16,937 nucleotides of DNA. It comes from DATDOO01 sp035293245. Lineage in GTDB: Bacteria; Pseudomonadota; Gammaproteobacteria; Methylococcales; Methylococcaceae. The stretch's first letter is position 1; each line of letters begins with the position of its first letter. The stretch spans positions 1 to 16,937 of the forward strand of contig DATDOO010000145.1 in NCBI GenBank assembly GCA_035293245.1. Direction: 5' to 3'. This document shows, one piece after another, positions 14,322 through 16,937 of this stretch. The notes under the pieces are model-generated. The model saw nothing but the letters and a program-made list of their open reading frames with translations. It was not told where the DNA came from and did not search any database. Made by a program: the position numbers and the translations under genes.

Positions 14322-15163
14322 ACCCGGCCGTTCTCCGGCAGGCGTATCTCGACGCCTGCGAGACGGAACTGCAAGCTTTCAAGCCCGGCAATGTCAGCGT
14401 CCATGCGGAAGGCCACGACATGACGGTGGCCGATTTCCGCGCCAGCGCCGCCGCCAGCGCGCCGCACCTGGTCGATGCAACCCTGCCTCTGGGCCGGCGC
14501 ATCGAAGCCGCCATTGGCGCGACGCGCGACGCCGTGCCTTGCAACACCAACCTCGGCATCGTTCTGCTGTGCGCGCCCATGCTGGCCGCCGCGCTGGGCG
14601 GCCGGAACGGCGATTGGCGCGGGGAACTGCAGCAGATTTTGCAGAATACGACCGTCGCCGACGCGGAGGCCGTATTCCGGGCCATCGTTGCCGCGGCGCC
14701 GGGCGGACTCGGGGAGGTCGGCGAGCAGGACGTGCGCGACCTGCCCACCGTAACCCTCCTGGAAGCCATGCGGCTGGCCGCCGGGCGCGATCGCATCGCT
14801 TACCAGTATGTTTCCTGTTATGCGGACGTATTCGGCATCGCGCTTCCCGCGTACCGCGCGGCGCGGGAAAAGGGCCGGGAGGAATCCTGGTCTGCGCTCG
14901 CAGCTTACGCCGCGCTCCTGCGCCGAATTCCGGACAGTCACGTGGAGCGCAAGTTCGGCGCGCGCTTCAATCCATTGATTCAGGAAAGAATGACCCGTAT
15001 CGATGTTGCATTGAACGCATTCGGCGATCCGGGTCCTTTGCTGCAGTTGTTGCAGGAAGCGGATGTCGAATTCAAATCCTTTGGCATCAACCCCGGAACC
15101 AGCGCTGATTTGACGGTGGCCTGCCTGTTGGCGGCGCGTTTGGATGTGCTTGCTCAGAAATAG
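14318..15163 (+). CDS. orf7: CitG-like triphosphoribosyl-dephospho-CoA synthase family protein (Orf7)
   Basis: The 281-residue protein has the marks of the CitG/MdcB family: an N-terminal ETELQAFKPGNVSVHAEG (KPGNVS at 22-27), NTNLGIVLLCAP at 76-87 and a C-terminal GINPGTSADL (256-265). True CitG makes the citrate lyase prosthetic-group precursor from dephospho-CoA and ATP by ribosyl transfer. In methylotrophs this homologue always sits in the H4MPT cluster, so it probably does related phosphoribosyl chemistry for methanopterin or methylofuran rather than CoA chemistry; that is inference. Translation starts at GTG 14318, which overlaps the orf5 stop as GTGA, a classic coupled junction. It ends the operon begun at RFAP synthase. 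A weak terminator-like hairpin (GCCTAT/ATAGGC) lies at 15288-15309. Confidence 0.88.
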   Translation: MNPAVLRQAYLDACETELQAFKPGNVSVHAEGHDMTVADFRASAAASAPHLVDATLPLGRRIEAAIGATRDAVPCNTNLGIVLLCAPMLAAALGGRNGDWRGELQQILQNTTVADAEAVFRAIVAAAPGGLGEVGEQDVRDLPTVTLLEAMRLAAGRDRIAYQYVSCYADVFGIALPAYRAAREKGREESWSALAAYAALLRRIPDSHVERKFGARFNPLIQERMTRIDVALNAFGDPGPLLQLLQEADVEFKSFGINPGTSADLTVACLLAARLDVLAQK

Positions 15164-15564
15164 GGCAAAACGCGCGGACTGGTGCGTGTGCGCCTTTCTG
15201 GTGCAATATGTCGCATCTCGTAGTATTCTCGTAGGCGATCCGGCTTCCGGCTGGGCTACGCGTTACGCGCTTTCAACCGGTGCTCGGGCCTATTTTTCCA
15301 TAGATAGGCACTGTTTTTGCTTTGGCGGAAGGCATCGTTATTGCCGGATTGCCCCACTATCTGCCTTGAAGGCCTATCCAGCGGACGGAAAGGCGTCTGC
15401 AACCATAATGGAAAGTTGATTGTTACGGTAAGCTATTGGTTGTAGAAAGGCGTAATGGTAATCTATACAGGGGGACATTGTTTTGTCCAATTCGTTACAC
15501 GGAGACCGTGGCAATGTCGTTGATAAAAAAATTTTTTTCCTTCTTTACCGCAGAGGAGATCGCA
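15164..15564 (+). promoter_or_regulatory. Gene-free region upstream of fae with candidate promoter
   Basis: These 401 bp are richer in A and T than the flanking genes and hold no credible gene. There is a weak hairpin GCCTAT/ATAGGC (15288-15309) followed by ACTGTTTTT, possibly the end of the orf7 transcript. Nearer fae, TTGTAG (15440-15445) and TATACA (15464-15469), 18 bp apart, form a good sigma70-like promoter. A small stem GGACA/TGTCC (15473-15488) lies at the expected transcript start. The leader would be about 90 nt and includes a run of A then T around 15523-15538. Confidence 0.5.
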
Positions 15565-16077
15565 ATGGGAAAAGTGAACAAGCTTTTGGTGGGTGAGGCC
15601 TTATGTGGCGGTGGCAATGAAATCGCTCACATCGACCTGATCATGGGGCCGCGGGGCAGCGCTGCTGAATCCGCATTCGCCCACTGCTTGACCAACAACA
15701 AGGACGGTTTCTCATCCCTGCTGGCCGTGATCGCGCCGAATCTGTTGTGCAAGCCGAATACGGTGATGTTCAACAAGGTGACCATCAAGAACGGCAAGCA
15801 GGCCACCCAGATGTTCGGACCCGCCCAGCGCGGCGTCGCAATGGCGGTTGCCGATTGCGTCGAAGACGGCACCATTCCGGCCAGCGAAGCGGACGACATC
15901 TTCATTTGCGTGGGTGTATTCATTCACTGGCTGGCCGAAGACGACGCCAAGATCCAGGACTACAACTACGAAGCCACCAAGCTGTCCATCAAGCGCGCCG
16001 TCGCCGGCGAGCCGCGGGCCGCCGACGTGGTTGCCCAGAAAGGCTCCAGCGAGCACCCTTTCGCGGCGCACAAGTAA
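15565..16077 (+). CDS. fae: Formaldehyde-activating enzyme
   Basis: The 170-residue protein matches Fae closely: KLLVGEALCGGGNEIAHIDL with the conserved catalytic histidine (His22), IMGPRGSAAESAFAHCLTNN, SLLAVIAPNLLCKPNTVMFN, QMFGPAQRGVAMAVADCV, and the C-terminal YNYEATKLSIKRAVAGEP. Fae condenses formaldehyde with tetrahydromethanopterin to methylene-H4MPT, the entry step of the pathway. The ATG at 15565 has a strong GAGGAG six bases upstream and gives the usual start and length. An in-frame ATG at 15514, with its own CGGAGA, would add 17 residues (MSLIKKFFSFFTAEEIA) and is judged less likely. Fae is normally abundant, consistent with its own promoter and the strong terminator. Confidence 0.96.
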   Translation: MGKVNKLLVGEALCGGGNEIAHIDLIMGPRGSAAESAFAHCLTNNKDGFSSLLAVIAPNLLCKPNTVMFNKVTIKNGKQATQMFGPAQRGVAMAVADCVEDGTIPASEADDIFICVGVFIHWLAEDDAKIQDYNYEATKLSIKRAVAGEPRAADVVAQKGSSEHPFAAHK

Positions 16078-16100
16078 TTCCGGCTACTCGCAACGGTTTG

Positions 16101-16134
16101 AAAATTGCCCCGGCTTGACCGGGGCAATTTTTTT
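16101..16134. terminator. Strong intrinsic terminator after fae, probably bidirectional
   Basis: AAAATTGCCCCGG (16101-16113) and CCGGGGCAATTTT (16119-16131) form a perfect 13-bp stem with a CTTGA loop, followed by more T residues to 16134. It lies 24 bp after the fae stop. The A/T-tract symmetry means it can also stop the convergent HisA-like gene, whose stop codon is at 16158. Confidence 0.9.
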
Positions 16135-16157
16135 GGGGATAAGAAACCGGAGCGTCG

Positions 16158-16850
16158 TCAGCCGAATCCCCGCAGATCGGCGGACCCGATGCTTCCGTCG
16201 TGCAGGGCGCTGGCGAGGAGTACACCGCGGGCGCCGGCCCGCTCCAGGCGCCGCAGGTCTTCCGCGTTTCTGACCCCGCCCGCTGCGACGAAGCGGGTTG
16301 CGGGAGAGATGCGGATGCTGCGTTCCAGCAGGGCGACATCCGGACCCGCCTGGCTGCCGACACGCTGCAGGGTCATGAGGATCACCGTTGGCGGCCACAA
16401 AGCGGGCAATTCCAGCAACTCACGGGGCCCTAGAAACCCTTCCGTGCCAAAATCCAGCGACAGAACGAACGGCGCGTTCCACGCTGCTAATATTTGCCGC
16501 CAGTTTTCCTCCAGCGATTCGCTGCCCAGCACCTCCAGGCGATTCGAAATTTCAGCGCTTCCGGCGTCCCCAAAGGCGCGTGCGCCGCGATCCACCCAGA
16601 ATGTGGCTTGCGGGAATTCCCGCGACAGGGTTTCGACGAGCGCATCATGGTCGCCCCGGCCGAGCAGCGCGTCGAGATCGGCGAGATAAACGGTGCGAAA
16701 CGGATGCAGGCGCAGCAAGGCGTGCAGTATCGTGGATGGCTCGGTTGAAGCGCACAGTGAGGAAACGATGGGGCGGTAGCCGGCGCGCTGCCCTCTCCGG
16801 GCGTGCACGACTTGGCCATCCATGAGATCGAGAACGGGGATGATTTCCAC
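16158..16850 (-). CDS. HisA-related TIM-barrel protein of methanopterin-linked cluster
   Basis: The roughly 230-residue protein has HisA/HisF-like barrel features: an N-terminal EIIPVLDLMDGQVVHARRG, VYLADLDALLG, and C-terminal phosphate-binding FVAAGGVRNAEDL and GARGVLLASALHDG. The second catalytic segment of true HisA (an aspartate in a TDIxxDGT-type motif) is replaced by MTLQRVGSQAGPD, so it is probably not ProFAR isomerase. It fits the COG1411 group of HisA relatives found with H4MPT genes in methylotrophs and archaea (from memory); the reaction is unknown. The start could be GTG at 16850 (chosen for the HisA-like N-terminus) or TTG at 16859; neither has a clear ribosome-binding site. It converges on fae across a shared terminator and is head to head with the ATP-grasp gene. 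Confidence 0.82.
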   Translation of the reverse strand: MEIIPVLDLMDGQVVHARRGQRAGYRPIVSSLCASTEPSTILHALLRLHPFRTVYLADLDALLGRGDHDALVETLSREFPQATFWVDRGARAFGDAGSAEISNRLEVLGSESLEENWRQILAAWNAPFVLSLDFGTEGFLGPRELLELPALWPPTVILMTLQRVGSQAGPDVALLERSIRISPATRFVAAGGVRNAEDLRRLERAGARGVLLASALHDGSIGSADLRGFG

Positions 16851-16859
16851 GGTAAGCAA

Positions 16860-16937
16860 TTGAAAATTCTGGCTTTCGAGTATATCACCGGCGGTGGATT
16901 GGCCGACGCCGCCCTGCCGCCCGGCTTGGCGCGCGAA
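16860..16937 (+). CDS. ATP-grasp family protein, N-terminal fragment
   Basis: Twenty-six codons are visible before the right edge, starting from TTG: (M)KILAFEYITGGGLADAALP and on. The FEYITGGGL start followed by a proline/leucine-rich LPPGLARE is typical of the ATP-grasp proteins (COG1821 type, from memory) that accompany H4MPT genes in methylotrophs. No ATG lies in frame upstream nearby, so TTG is the likely start codon. It abuts the minus-strand HisA-like gene, whose possible TTG start ends at 16859. The ATP-binding domain is outside the window, so the call rests on a short stretch. Confidence 0.6.
   Translation, partial: MKILAFEYITGGGLADAALPPGLARE

Noticed and set aside
14318..15163. Citrate lyase prosthetic-group synthesis by CitG
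   Set aside because: No citrate or malonate lyase genes nearby; the location between orf5 and fae is the standard place of Orf7.
15144..15419. 91-codon plus-strand frame between orf7 and fae
   Set aside because: No good start signal, overlaps the end of orf7, low-quality composition; the region looks like a promoter/leader.
16158..16850. Genuine HisA (histidine biosynthesis)
   Set aside because: The second catalytic aspartate motif is replaced and no other his gene is present; the H4MPT gene context fits the HisA-related family better.
1..16937. CRISPR arrays, transposases, tRNA or rRNA genes
   Set aside because: No regularly spaced repeats, transposase motifs or RNA gene structures were seen anywhere in the window.

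Overview
The window (about 17 kb, high GC) looks like chromosomal DNA of a methylotrophic proteobacterium, most likely a gammaproteobacterial methanotroph of the Methylococcaceae type. It is dense with genes of the methanopterin/methanofuran-linked formaldehyde oxidation pathway: fae, mch, an Ftr-type formyltransferase, two formylmethanofuran dehydrogenase-type A/B gene pairs, and biosynthesis genes for the C1 carriers. The taxonomic call is inference from gene content and base composition; there is no rRNA or tRNA.

Layout. (1) 1-1513, minus strand: fhcB and the first 76 codons of fhcA, the start of a bacterial formyltransferase/hydrolase (Fhc) operon that runs off the left edge. This FhcB has lost the residues that hold the Fe-S cluster and the Mo/W atom. 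(2) 1514-1935: a divergent intergenic region with dyads, a candidate promoter, a dispersed repeat and a 13-bp perfect hairpin. (3) 1936-9234, plus strand: a second, apparently redox-competent set, fmdB, fmdA, ftr, fmdC, then a gene fusing an FwdD-type molybdopterin-dinucleotide-binding domain to a complete CysJ-like NADPH diflavin reductase, then a 76-residue unknown protein. (4) 9235-10231: a terminator/repeat and a secreted SRPBCC-fold protein. (5) 10232-15163, plus strand: beta-RFAP synthase, an ATP-grasp protein, mch, a RimK-like ATP-grasp protein (orf5) and a CitG-like protein (orf7), tightly packed. (6) 15164-16134: a 401-bp gene-free leader/promoter region, fae and a strong terminator. 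(7) 16158-16937: a HisA-related gene on the minus strand, head to head with the start of another ATP-grasp gene on the plus strand.

How it fits together. Fae condenses formaldehyde with tetrahydromethanopterin, Mch interconverts methenyl- and formyl-H4MPT, and Ftr moves the formyl group to a methanofuran-type carrier. Fhc, as known from Methylorubrum, hydrolyses the carrier-bound formyl group to formate without redox chemistry. The plus-strand operon instead keeps all the metal-ligand residues of a true formylmethanofuran dehydrogenase. It lacks the archaeal ferredoxin subunits in this window and carries a covalently attached FMN/FAD/NADPH module. The hypothesis is an NADP-coupled formylmethanofuran dehydrogenase that makes CO2 and NADPH directly, encoded divergently from the hydrolytic enzyme. 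This is the most interesting feature of the window. It rests on sequence reading and family knowledge, not on any search or experiment.
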